Source: Bryum argenteum
Lineage: Eukaryota > Streptophyta > Bryopsida > Bryales > Bryaceae
Reading direction: 5' to 3'
DNA length: 64,000 bases
Assembly (NCBI GenBank): GCA_037043015.1
Contig: CM073326.1
Location: 18,236,345 to 18,300,344, forward strand
Numbering within the stretch: the first letter of the stretch is position 1; every line of letters starts with the position of its first letter. A program made the position numbers and the translations under genes. Below, one piece after another: positions 11,471 through 22,790 of this stretch. The notes under the pieces are model-generated. The model saw only the letters and a list, made by a program, of their open reading frames with translations, made no database searches and was not told where the DNA came from.

Positions 11471-11876
11471 ATGGCGAGATTGGGAGAAGAAGATGGAGTA
11501 ACGAATCGGCCAGAAGAGGAGAACGTGGAGTTTGATCTCCAGAATGTGAGTATACAATCGTCCGAGTCTAGCCTATTTGAGGAGTTTTACAAGGAGTATT
11601 ACAGATCACATTGTTGTCCATCAAAACGTGAAGCGATCAAAACCCGCGCCGAATTGGAGGCTTTCTACTTCAACCGATTGAAGGTAAGTATGAAATCCTC
11701 AAATGTTTTAGTTTCTCTTATGTCATGGTCACAGTGTGTGCTCGATTGCAGTGGAAAGTTGTCCATGGTGTTTTCGGGATTGAACATATTCTGCTGTACA
11801 GTGCTGGACCGAAGGCCACACCTCCGCACATCCCCTGCTCGCCAGTATTGTGAGGTCTTCCTGTGAATCGTGGTCC

Positions 11877-12449
11877 TAGTGTGCGCTGGTGGTGCCGCCT
11901 TCGAGGATTGGGAAGCGGGAAAGCTGGGTCAGAGCTCGAGCTCGCCAGCCCCAGGTCATCGCCTTGTTGGCCATCCTCCGGCACAAGCTGGCTTCGTGCG
12001 TGGTTGTCTCTATGGATTTTGAGCCCCGAATGGGCCTCGTGACGTCCTCGGTGTGTTGTCTGTGTGACTGCTGGTTCCTCGTGCGCGCTGGTGGGCCGCC
12101 TTCGAGGTTGGGAATCCGAATTGAGCACCGAATAGGCCCCTGCCTCCCAGCCTTGCGTCGACGCAAGGCTGGAGGAGGGCTGCCAGTTTCAAACTTTTGG
12201 TCATGAAATTTGGATTCCAGTGACATTCTCGAGGTCCTTGGTGTGTTGTCTGTGTGGATTTTGAGCCCCGGATGGGCCTCGTGACGTCCTCGGTGTGTTG
12301 TCTGTGTGACTGGTGGTTCCTCATGGTTCCTCATGTGCGCTGGTGGTGCTGCCTTCGAGGGGTGGGAAGCGGGAAAGCTGGGTCAGAGCTCGAGCTCGCC
12401 AGCCCCAGGTCATCGCCTTGTTGGCCATCCTCCGGCACAAGCTGGCTTT
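11877..12449 (+). repeat. Intronic minisatellite block, left part (element B)
   Basis: Composite units of about 180-230 bp alternate between two types, both starting TGTGCGCTG and ending GTGACTG-TGGTTCCTC. One type carries the 24-bp perfect palindrome CAGCCTTGCGTC-GACGCAAGGCTG (12148-12171); the other carries GAGCTCGAGCTCG. The block continues at 15277 on the far side of the TRIM insertion. Confidence 0.7.
12445..12449 (+). repeat. Target-site duplication of TRIM1, left copy (GCTTT)
   Basis: GCTTT precedes the LTR start TGTTAATG and recurs right after the last LTR base at 15272-15276. A five-base duplication is standard for LTR elements. Confidence 0.85.
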
Positions 12450-13085
12450 TGTTAATGAGGAAATACATGCTCTACCTACCGGTAGGGCAAACAAGACACA
12501 AGAGCCACTACATTGTAAACCATGCCTAACCTCAATGTGTCTCATCACACAAGAAGGCCTTTACTTATAAGAAGAAGGTACAAAGGGAAGATCCATGATC
12601 TAGATCTAGATCTGGATCTGGATCTGGATCTAGATCTGAATCTGAATCTGGATCTGAATCTGGATCTAGCTACAGAGTCTAGTCGAGACCGGTACAGGAA
12701 GGTCGGGTCGACCGGTAAAGGTCGGGTCGACTGGTAGGTCGGGTCAACCGGTCGGTCGGGACGACCGGTAAAGGTCGGGTCGACCGAAAAAGGTCGGGTC
12801 GTCTGGTAGGTCGGGTCGACTGGTAGGTCGGGCCGACCGGTAAATGTCGGGTCGACCGGTAAAGGTCGGGTCGACCGGTAAAGGTCGGGCCGACTGGTAA
12901 AGGTCGGGTCGACCGGTAAAGGTCGGGTCGACCGGTAAAGGTCGGGTCGTCTGGTAGATCGGGTCGACTGGTAGGTCGGGCGGACCGGTAAAGGTCGGGT
13001 CGTCTGGTAGGTCGGGTCGACTAGTACAGGTCGGGTTGACCGGTATATGTCGGATTCACTAACAAATACTAATATGCCATTAACA
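12450..13085 (-). repeat. TRIM1 LTR, left copy (636 bp)
   Basis: The LTR starts TGTTAATG and ends CATTAACA. It includes a GATCTG/GATCTA hexamer run near 12597-12665 and a run of GGTCGGGTCGACCGGTAAA units near 12700-13045. Confidence 0.85.
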
Positions 13086-14549
13086 TTACCCTCCCTCCGA
13101 ACGCGTTACGCCCTCGTAAACGCCATATAGGAGTAAGACTATCTATTACAAATCTCACAAGTAGTTGAAAGAGGCTAGTAGTATCTATACCACTTGGTAG
13201 ATTTTCTCATTGGGAACCTTCCATCAAAAGTCAAACTATCGTTTAAAAGTATCCTCGCCATTCGGTATTCACCCCTCTATGTCTGACCCGATTACTCTTT
13301 CTCGGTTCTTCATGAGTCCAATGGGAGTCCTTTGCTCCTTCTGATGGTAGTCACTTCACCACTAGAAGTATCGGGTTCAGTAGGTAGTTACTTTAGGGCC
13401 GTTGAGGCGATTGAATTCCAACCGGCAGTAGTCTCCATCTGGTCGGCTAACCTTTGAAAAAATCTCCATCCGGTACTTTCTCTTCTGACTCTTTCACTTC
13501 ACAGGAAATCTGCAAACGCATGTGCACCTAGTTGGGTTAACGCGAGAGAGGTCGGGTCGGGTTGAACACCAAAGTCGGATCGAGTCAATCGCCAGAGTTG
13601 GGTCCAGTCGATTGCTTGTGTCGGGTCCAAACGGTCGCCCGATGATGTCGGTCGGTTTTGCCGGTGTCCGAGTCGGGTCGGGTCGACGGCCAGTGTCGGG
13701 ACGACCGCCAATGTCAGGTAGGGTCGGGTCGACCACCAGTGTCGGGTCGACGGCCAGTGTCGGGACGACCGCCAATGTCGGGTAGGGTCGGGTCGACCGC
13801 CAGTGTCGGGTCGACGGCCAGTGTCGGGACGACCGCCAATGTCGGGTAGGGTCGGGTCGACCGCTTGATGTCGGGTCGACCACCGATGTCAGTCGGCCGC
13901 TTGATGTTGGGTCGATCGCTTGATGTCGGGTGAGCTTGCCGATGTCAGTCGGCCGCTTGATGTTGGGTCGACCACTTGATGGCGGTCGGTCGCTTGATGT
14001 TAGGTCGGTCGCTTTGTGTCGGTGAGCCGCCGATATCAAGTCGGCCATGATGTTGGATCGAGTCGGGTCGGGTCAAGTCGAGCGCCAGATAAGTTGGCTT
14101 CAGGGTCTGGTCCAGTTCAGGGTAGGGTCGACTTTTGGGTTGTGTCGACTCCTCGATAGGGTCAGTACAGACAAAATGATACTAAATAAGAAATCAGATT
14201 CAAACACCTCTTCTCCTAGTTCTTCAGATCGGGCTTTTTCTCTTAGCTTTTGGTATCTTGCTCCTTTGGCTCACCTCATCTAAGTTCCTCAAAGCATGGA
14301 TCTTTCACTAAGTTCTTCAAGAGTGTTACTCTAGATCTGAATCTCTTTGACCTATGACCTCTTAGACCTTTGAAACATGAAACACTCATAACATTGACCT
14401 TTCAACCGTTCTAAAACATTTACTTATGAATCCAAGATGATAAGATAGAATACAAAGCATAAGAAACAAAACCTATCAACAAGAATCACTTTACAAACAA
14501 CAAATCTCAAACAACAGATCATGGTACGAAACACTACATGGTCGCCAAA
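13086..14549 (-). other. TRIM1 interior: polypurine tract, spacer, GC-rich minisatellite, primer site
   Basis: From right to left in element orientation: a primer-site-like TTTGGCGACCATG adjoining 14549, an AT-rich segment, a minisatellite of GTCGGGTCGACCGCCAGTGT-like units at about 13540-14100, a spacer, and the polypurine tract next to 13086. The same order recurs in TRIM3 (63019 to the window end). No protein domain is recognisable; long ORFs here are repeat translations. Confidence 0.7.
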
Positions 14550-15271
14550 TGTTAATGAGGAAATACATGCTCTATCTACCGGTAGGGCAAACAAGACACA
14601 AGAGCCACTACATTGTAAAACATGCCTAACCTCAATGTGTCTCATCACACAAGAAGGCCTTTACTTATAAGAAGAAGGTACAAAGGGAAGATCCATGATC
14701 TAGATCTAGATCTGGATCTGGATCTGGATCTGGATCTAGATCTGAATCTGAATCTGAATCTGGATCTGAATCTGGATCTAGCTACAGAGTCTAGTCGAGA
14801 CCGGTACAGGAACGTCGGGTCGACCGGTAAAGGTCGGGTCGACCGGTAAAGGTCGGGTCGACTGGTAGGTCGGGTCAACCGGTAAAAGTCGGGTCGACTG
14901 GTGAAGGTCGGGTCGACCGGTAAAGGTCGGGTCGACTGGTAGGTCGGGTCGACCGGTCGGTCGGGCCGACCGGTAAAGGTCGGGTCGTCTGGTAGGTCGG
15001 GTCGACGGGTAGGTCGGGCCGACCGGTAAATGTCGGGTCGACCGGTAAAGGTCGGGTCGACCGGTAAAGGGCGGGCCGACCGGTAAAGGTCGGGCCGACC
15101 GGTAAAGGTCGAGCCGACCGGTAAAGGTCGGGTCGTCTGGTAGGTCGGGTCGACTGGTAGGTCGGGCCGACCGGTAAAGGTCGGGTCGTCTGGTAGGTCG
15201 GGTCGACTAGTACAGGTCGGGTTGACCGGTATATGTCGGATTCACTAACAAATACTAATATGCCATTAACA
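14550..15271 (-). repeat. TRIM1 LTR, right copy (722 bp)
   Basis: Same ends as the left LTR. It is longer because it has more GGTCGGGTCGACCGGTAAA units and a longer hexamer run. Confidence 0.85.
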
Positions 15272-15276
15272 GCTTT

Positions 15277-16857
15277 GTGCGTGGTTGTCTCTGTGGATTT
15301 TGAGCCCTTGAACGGGCCTCGTGACGTCCTCGGTGTGTTGTCTGTGTGACTGGTGGTTCCTCGTGTGCGCTGTTGGGCCGCCTTTGAGGTTGGGAATCCG
15401 AATTGAGCACCGAATGGGCCTCTGCCTCCCAGCCTTGCGTCGACGCAAGGCTGGAGGAGGGCTGCCGGCTTTAAACTTTTGGTCATGATATTTGGATTCC
15501 AGTGACATTCTCGAGGTCCTCGGTGTGTTGTCTGTGTGACTGGTGGTTCCTCATGGTTCCTCATGTGCGCTGGAGGTGCTGCCTTCGAGGGGTGGGAAGT
15601 GGGAAAGCTGGGTCAGAGCTCGAGCTCGCCAGCCCCAGGTCATCGCCTTGTTGGCCATCCTCCGGCACAAGCTGGCTTAGTGCGTGGTTGTCTCTGTGGA
15701 TTTTGAGCCCTTGAACGGGCCTCGTGACGTCCTCGGTGTGTTGTCTGTCTGACTGGTGGTTAATCGTGTGCGCTGTTGGGCCGCCTTCGAGGTTGGGAAT
15801 CCGAATTGAGCACCGAATGGGCCCCTGCCTCCCAGCCTTGCGTCGACGCAAGGCTGGAGGAGGGCTGCCAGTTTCAAACTTTTGGTCACGAAATTTGGAT
15901 TCCATTGACATTCCTGAGGTCCTCGTTGCGTTGTCTCTGTGGATTTTGAGCCCCGGATGGGCCTCGTGACGTCCTCGGTGTGTTGTCTGTGTGACTGGTG
16001 GTTCCTCATGATTCCTCATGTGCGCTGGTGGTGCCGCCTTTGAGGGGTGGGAAGCGGGAAAGCTAGGTCAGAGCTCGAGCTCGCCAACTCCAGGTCATCG
16101 CCTTGTTGGCCATCCTCCGGCACAAGCTGGCTTTGTGCGTGGTTGTCTCTGTGGATTTTGAGCCCTTGAACGGGCCTCGTGACGTCCTCAGTGTGTTGTC
16201 TGTGTGACTGGTGGTTCCTCGTGTGCGCTGTTGGGCCGCCTTCGAGGTTGGGAATCCGAATTGAGCACCAAATGGGCCTCTGCCTCCCAGCCTTGCGTCG
16301 ACGCAAGGCTGGAGGAGGGCTGCCGGCTTTAAACTTTTGGTCATGATATTCGGATTCCAGTGACATTCTCGAGGTCCTCGGTGTGTTGTCTGTGTGACTG
16401 GTGGTTAATCGTGTGCGCTGGTGGTGCCACCTTCGAGGTTGGGAATCCGAATTGATCACCGAATGGGCCCTTGCCTCCCAGCCTTGCGTCGACGCAAGGC
16501 TGGAGGAGGACTGCCGGCTTCAAACTTTTGGTCATGAAATTTGGATTCCAGTGACATTCCTGAGGTCCTCGTTGCGTTGTCTCTGTGGATTTTGAGCCCC
16601 GAATGGGCCTCGTGACGTCCTCGGTGTGTTGTCTGTTTGACTGGTGGTTCCTCGTGTGCGCTGGTGGTGCCGCCTTCGAGGGTTGGGAAGCGGGAAAGCT
16701 GGGTCAGAGCTCGAGCTCGCCTGCCCCAGGTCATCGCCTTGTTGGCCATCCTCCGGCACAAGCTGGCTTCGTGCGTGGTTGTATCTGTGGATTTTGAGCC
16801 CCGAATGGGCCTATTGACGTCCTCGGTGTGTTGTCTGTGTGACTGGTGGTTCCTCGT
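15277..16857 (+). repeat. Intronic minisatellite block, right part (element B), with four 24-bp palindromes
   Basis: The same two alternating unit types as the left block continue. The palindrome CAGCCTTGCGTC-GACGCAAGGCTG occurs at 15430-15453, 15833-15856, 16288-16311 and 16479-16502. Units differ by a few bases only, so the array looks recently amplified. Confidence 0.7.
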
Positions 16858-19800
16858 TAAGGTCTTCTTGTGACTCGTAGTGCTCATGTGCTTCGGTGAT
16901 GCGCTGACTTATAATGTTTTTTGCGTTGAGTTTTTTGATTCGTCGTTCAATCCTTACTCCCTTTTTTTATGGTATAGAGCATGGGAGGGAATGACAGGCC
17001 CTCCGTTTGTTAGAATCTAGTCTTTGTAATCCATGATGGTTCTTTCTCAAACTTTGAGTGCCTGAATTGTGTATTTAAGCAGTTCATGTGTGAAAAACTT
17101 TGGTCGAATGTGATAGTGGTTTTTGCAATTTGGTAGATGGTGGATAGTGTTTAATGTTGATTAACGCTATCTGGAATTTGACATGCCTTTGGTTTCGTGC
17201 GGTTTTACAGGATCCGCTAGAGCGAAAGAAAGTTGTTCTTGAAGAGGAGTCTGACGCGGACAGCGACTTGTCAACTCTGAGAGATAGTGTTATGGCTTAC
17301 GTAGAGTCCCGTCGTCTAGTGATACCATTATCTTCCGTTCCCGTAACTCCGCCTCCTACCTCCCCTGTCCGTCTCACTTCATGTGTTGACGTTGATCGGG
17401 TTGCACGAGCGGTTAACTTGCGAATTAAACAAAATGAGGCCAAAGCTAGACGTTTCGAGGCGAAAGCATTAGCTAGAGATGCCCCAAGACGTTCTCCACG
17501 ACTTGCCGCAAAATTGCGTTGACCTTAGTTGTATCGTTTGTTGATCTCATGAGTTTATCATGTATTTGATTATAAAGTCTTTGTGTTTATTTAGATTTAT
17601 CTTATTGTTAATTTGACACACTCTTATTATTTTTGGTGGTGTTTTGAATTTGGTTTCTATATTGCCAGATGAACTTAGCTCAAGACCATACCGATGAAGA
17701 TGAGGATTGCACCCCGCCACTTTTTCCTTCTCCACGAACTCTCTCCATCGATGGAGATGAACACTTACGTCAAACTGCCGCAAATGTTGATAACATTCGC
17801 AGTGGACTCCCAGAAGAGAGTCCTTCCAAAACTCAGCCTCATCCAGAAGCCGTGCACGATCATGATGGACTCGACCCTATTTCCGAAGATGAAGACACTC
17901 CATTGCCTGGGGGTGTCAATGTTGGACTCGTCCATATGCCAACTCATCTTCAAGACAAAGACCCAGATTGGAGTGCAAACGAAATGAGAATGATTCACAA
18001 AAGTGATTCCATTGCGATCATTAACAGGTTTCGGTTCAAACCTGTTAAAAAGTCTCGTATGCTAATTCCTTTGTGTCGTCTCGTCTGTTATCCTAAGGTT
18101 CGTCCTATATCGGAACAAGACGTGAGGAAGTTGGAGAATGAGTTCAGCAAAGGCTATCGGGAAGGCAATCGGGTGATGAACGTTTCTCCCTTTGATAGGA
18201 AAGGGAGAGAGAAGATGGTTGGTGCCGATGATGCAGTATGGTCTAATCCTCTGTGGAAAGCTGCAAATGACGAGTTCGAGACTATGCTGGAGTCTGATCC
18301 CGATCTTCAACATCTCCGTGGGAAGTATTACTATGTGTACGAAGGTAACCACCGTGTTCCTGCTTGGATGCGTCACATTGAAAGGTACCACAAGATGGAC
18401 CCTTCGTGATACATCTCAGTCGATTGCATCGTTCTCGATGCTCGTGGAGAGAGCAATCTCCTTCTAGACGCCATGAACGACATAAATTGGTAAATACTTC
18501 TCACGTACATTTGAATAATTTTATTTCTATTCTTTCATTTGGCTATTTCTAATATCTGATCCCGCTGTGTAGGTCTACCGAAAATGACCATGTCGAAGAC
18601 GGTCTGTGTGCAAAATTGCAAAGCATGAGAAAATTTGGAAAATTGAAACTCGAGGACTTCAAGGACCTTATCTCCCCGGAGGATTACAGAATTTGCAAAA
18701 ACGCCAAAGCCAAAAAAGAAACTTGGTATCCGGTTACACTTGACGTTTTCGTCAAATTCTTGTACGCGGTACGTTGATTCCTACGTGCTTTATCGTAATT
18801 ATTTGCGTTTGGGTCTTTGCACCTTCTGAATGCTATTGAAATTTTATACAGCGGAGGTTAGCGAAAGCATCGGACAAGGCTGAAGCAACTTACTACGCCA
18901 CTGTACCTAAGGATAAACAAACAGGGCCGGGAGTATGGAGTGCCATGGATAACGCCATTAAATCATAAATTAAATCGATTCGTGGCAAGAACTTCGACAA
19001 AATGGTTGCTGTTGCCAACAACAAACTTGGGAAAGTATTCCCAAAAGAGGTATACTTCGCTTTCTACTGAAATTCAATATTAGCCTAATGGTCTTTCAGT
19101 CATACATCACATTTGAACTTTGTCAATTTCCTTCATGTGCAGATTTACTCTCACTACAGCAATAACCAGAAACCGGATATGACAATTGATCGTTTGCAAA
19201 TGGTAGCCACCACAAACGTTCACTCCGATTTCAAGGGAAAGTGGCTGCAATGGTGGAACTCATCATCCGAAGTTCGTCGATCTGTACACTTCCCGGAAGA
19301 CCGTCCAATGAAAGATAAAACATTGCTTGCTTTCCTACATCGCGCATCTCTCTGGGCTCAGGTAACTTAAAGAATTTTTCGTGTTTTCTATATTACTGTC
19401 GTTACAATATTTATAATTCTGACGAAATATCTTCTTTTCCAGCTAGAGCAATCCCTTTCAACTGAATTGCTAAAACTAGAGGAAGTTGACAATCTCAACA
19501 TTCAATGGAATGATTCCGTCTTAAAACCATCCGCGTACGTTGAGAAGTAGAGGTTGCTTTTATGGGAGAAGGCATTTGGGAACTACCTTTCTCTTAATGC
19601 TAGCCCGAGGTTCATTAAAGGCTCCGATCTTCAAAAGATTGGTGGTGGCAAAGTTACAATAAAACGTCTTTTATTCCGGTATGTATTTCGATTATCTTGT
19701 CAATGTAACATATTTTTTATTCAACATTCAATTCTGTCATTCTAATTTATTCTCGTCACTGTAGGTATTTGAAACAAGAGCTTCTTGCGAAAGGAGCACT

Positions 19801-21943
19801 AGCTTCTTGGGCCATTCCGGTCGAGTTCGATGACGTCTCCGTGTCCAACGATCCTCCACCTTCTTCTCTGGTGACCAACAGAAGCGGTTTACCACAACAC
19901 AATTACTGACTGGTGGTTGGTTTCTTGAGTGCCAGGATAACTACGTTCATAAGGAGGAGAAGCATCTTATTCGAAACCTCCGTACAAGCGCTGCTGGCAC
20001 AGCACCTATGGAGATAGACAACGATGAGGACGAAGAGGACCTCTCAATATTGCCAGCCGCACCTGCCCCTCTCTCTTCACCTCCTTCTGCTCAACCGCTC
20101 AAACGTCGTGCCAACAAAAAACGACGCAACGCTGTAGCGGAGCCTGTAGTTGATCTTCAGGAAGAATCCGAAGAAATTCCTCCCCTCGCAGCAGACATTC
20201 AAGGTCCAGAAGAAGCTGATTTGACTCAGGCATCAGATGGTGCGACCAACAATGCACGTAGACGCGGTCGACAACTGACTCAGCTTTCTGCAGGCGCTCT
20301 TACAAATGCTGGGTCCCCTCCTCAATCTGTCACAGCCGACCACAACTCCGGAAAGAAGTTTGCTTCACTCCCATTTCTTGAACCGAAGCATGTTGGTGAG
20401 TGTTTGTCTTCAGAGATTACTATTTCTCTTCCAATGTACTTGGAAAAGGGGGACATCGGAGCTTCTGTTCAAAAGGCAGCTCATGAAACAAAAGATTGGG
20501 ACACGCAAGTCATGGACATCATCAACCACATCAGAAAGGTATTGAGTCTTAAATTTCTTATTACATTTGTTTATTTCCTAAATTCTGATGGGAACTCATC
20601 GCTTCTAACATGTGTAAGTTTTTGTGATTTCCAAAGATTGGCAAGGACAGGAAGTACCCATGTAAGGAGATGGGTACGAAACACCCGCATCCCGGCATTG
20701 ATCTCCTCTACGCAGACGTTCCCGAGAACTTACACGTGCCTGACGTGTCGCCCGTCGAAATCCCTTCATGGAACAAGCGAGAAAAAAGCTACTTCGAGAG
20801 TGTGTTCTTTTTTGCTTTCTACAACTTGACAGATGAGGGTGCGATACTTGTTATGCATCCCAAGGACCGTCGAGTCGAGAAAGCTCTGGATGCCGAGTCA
20901 AAGGCTTTCGAATTCCGAATGGTGCGAGATTGGTGGGGATATAATCCCATGCCAATGGCCTCGACGAGCCTCCACGTGAAAACGGTATGGTCTTCATACT
21001 GCATTCAAATCATCATTTGTCATTATTTACAATGCTTTTTTAAATCACTCTCATGTATTGAATTTTGCAGACTCACAACTTCCACATAAAGGTATTTTAT
21101 CGGAAGTCGTTTGCCACCAGATTCTCCATACGACAGGTTGCGAAAGAGTACGCAGGTGTGCCGATTCTTCCCGACGAGGAGGACCATGTTTTCAATTTTG
21201 CGAGCAATGACTCCATTCGTAAGAAGGAAGATGGTACTCCGTGGCGTGGCTCGCGAGAGAAGGATCCCTCCTTCATCCAGTGTTTTATTGATTCTCTCAC
21301 AGACGAGTGGGGAATCCTCTTTGACTGGAGCCCTAGTACTGGTTAGTTGTTGCTAATACCAACTCTCATTCAACTTAAGCAATATTGTAGTTTTGATGTT
21401 GGTTGCTGGTATGTAGGTGCTTCCGTGATTGCGTGCGCGCGATCGAACCGTCATCTCATTGCTGTTGAAGCTGATGAAGAGATATTTGACGGACTTTTAT
21501 CGGCATACGTGGATGGTACCGCTTTTGAGGAAGAAAGTGGCGATTCGGATCCAGTTTATGATTACGACAGTGACACTTCCGAACCGCTTCAGAAGAAGCA
21601 ACGCCCAACATTTTGTGCGTACTTCTCTTTTACTTTTCCCGCTTCTATTGTCACCTTCACTTGGTAATAATTCATTGGTATTGACTTTTTCTGTACTTTT
21701 AGGATCGCAGGTTCCAATCGACGCTTGATTGGCGACGCTAGTCTCTACAGCAGTCCTTCGCAAACTTTCACCCTACCATCTTATGCGGAGCAGATAGCTC
21801 AGGAATTTGTCGCTGCCCCTTCTCCCGTCTTATCGGACAGTAGTAGACATCGACGCTTTAGCTCGAGAGTGCTTGCGTTTATAGACGACGAGGCTGATCA
21901 GTGTGACCAACACTTTAATGGTCGTTCACCATCAACTTCTTAG

Positions 21944-22790
21944 TAGTTTTTATTTTCCTGGTTTGGTTTGGACTACGTAGGGATATAGTCCTACGGCATT
22001 GGTCATACATGTGGTTTTATTATACGTTTTTATATCTATATATGATGTTTACCTATTACTCATGAAAGTTTAACGCTTTCTTAATTTATATCTAAATGTT
22101 CAAGTTTTAAACTCAATGCAAACTAAAAGTTTCTGAACGTTTCTTTATTTTCAATTGGAGTGATTGAGTCTAGCCAATGTTGGTAGGGGCTCTAGTTCAC
22201 TGTTTGTATAGCTCAGGATAGCTGCCTTACGACGCACTGCAACGCTCAAACGAGCCCGAGGAGAATCGAACTCGGACCACTACAATGCCACGTGAATGTC
22301 TTTTTGTACACCTTACAAGGAGACACGGAAAGACGACTTGAATTTATAAACTTCACATTATAAATACAGAAGAATTTACATATAATTTTTATAAGTGCCA
22401 TAGGAAATTGATGACGTCAGCCCTAATTATACTATACATATTACAATAATTGGAGTAAATTTTTTGATATCCTAATGGGCCCTCCTAGATTTTGGTTAAA
22501 GTTTTGTATTTGAAAGTGAACGAGGCCAATATATGATTTGAATTGTACGGGTAACATATGATGATGTAAACATTAATTTAATTAACTTCTACTTAAACTT
22601 ACAAATGTGGAATATTTATGGAATATTGTAGGATTTCAATACCATGCAAAGAAATGCATGAAGGACCTATATCCACGGTTTTGGGTACTTCTATGCCTAA
22701 AAATAACCATTTCAAAATTTCAAAACCACCCATTCCATGGTAATAGGGCCATTAACATTTGAATTATTTTTTTCTTACCGTTCAAACTTT
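21944..22790. other. 3' region of element B large gene with TGACGTCA and a tRNA-promoter-like motif
   Basis: AT-rich sequence follows the stop. On the minus strand around 22250-22300 there is GGCATTGTAGTGG followed closely by GAGTTCGATTC, resembling Pol III A and B boxes but too close together for a tRNA gene. TGACGTCA, a bZIP-type palindrome, lies at 22412-22419. The equivalent part of element A (26446-27290) has both; element D has the TGACGTCA site twice. No gene is seen. Confidence 0.4.

Larger units (their letters stand above)
12450..15271 (-). mobile_element. TRIM1: non-autonomous LTR retrotransposon (2.8 kb)
   Basis: Two direct repeats (12450-13085 and 14550-15271) begin TGTTAATG and end CATTAACA, and GCTTT duplications flank the whole. 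The interior (about 1.46 kb) has no gag or pol. Orientation is minus: next to the right LTR the minus strand reads TTTGGCGACCATG, like the primer site of the Gypsy elements here, and next to the left LTR it reads GGAGGGAGGGTAA, a polypurine tract. The interior holds GTCGGGTCGACCGCCAGTGT-type repeats. Movement would depend on proteins of another element. Confidence 0.85.
11684..17210 (+). other. Intron 1 of element B large gene (5.5 kb, repeat-filled)
   Basis: The donor is AAG/GTAAGT and the acceptor GGTTTTACAG. The phase is 0 on both sides, and exon 1 of element D has the same layout (42378-42187). The intron contains two blocks of tandem repeats (about 11877-12444 and 15277-16857) that were one block before the TRIM element inserted. 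All ORFs inside it are repeat artefacts. Confidence 0.6.
11471..21943 (+). pseudogene. Element B ParB-like/DNA-methyltransferase-like gene, 12 exons, several lesions
   Basis: Exons: 11471-11683, 17211-17522 (ends in stop, see exon 2 of A), 17669-18489, 18573-18768, 18852-19049, 19143-19361, 19443-19678, 19765-20538, 20637-20984, 21071-21341, 21417-21614, 21711-21943. Exon 3 holds the ParB-like core (PKVRPISEQDVRKLENEF, YVYEGNHRVPAWMRH). Exons 4-8 are helical, then acidic/proline-rich with a KKRRN basic patch. Exons 9-11 look like a beta-class DNA methyltransferase: IDLLYADVPEN at the DPPY position, then a GAILVMHP strand, WWGYNPMPMAS, and DWSPSTGASVIACAR followed by HLIAVEADEEIF at the FxGxG position. 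Lesions: TGA at 18407-18409, TAA at 18966-18968, TAG at 19548-19550, and a frameshift near 19870. Likely non-functional now. Confidence 0.7.

Noticed and set aside
12522..12737. ORF with alternating Leu-Asp/Asn (LDLDLD) as a calcium-binding or structural protein
   Set aside because: It is a GATCTG/GATCTA hexamer run within the TRIM LTR and recurs at 14622 and 62098 only because the LTR is repeated.
13494..14048. 184-codon minus-strand ORF rich in Asp-Pro-Thr, and similar ORFs at 14875-15564, 62301-63008 and 63597-63974
   Set aside because: They are translations of the TRIM minisatellites; sequence is fully explained by the GTCGGGTCGACC units and no other copy keeps a common frame.
11718..16887. 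Repeated ORFs with the phrase TNHQSHRQHTEDVTRP in intron 1 of element B
   Set aside because: Unit-periodic translations of the intronic minisatellite, broken by the TRIM insertion.
22190..22300. A functional tRNA gene
   Set aside because: The A-box-like and B-box-like sequences are only about 10 bases apart and no acceptor or anticodon arm can be formed.
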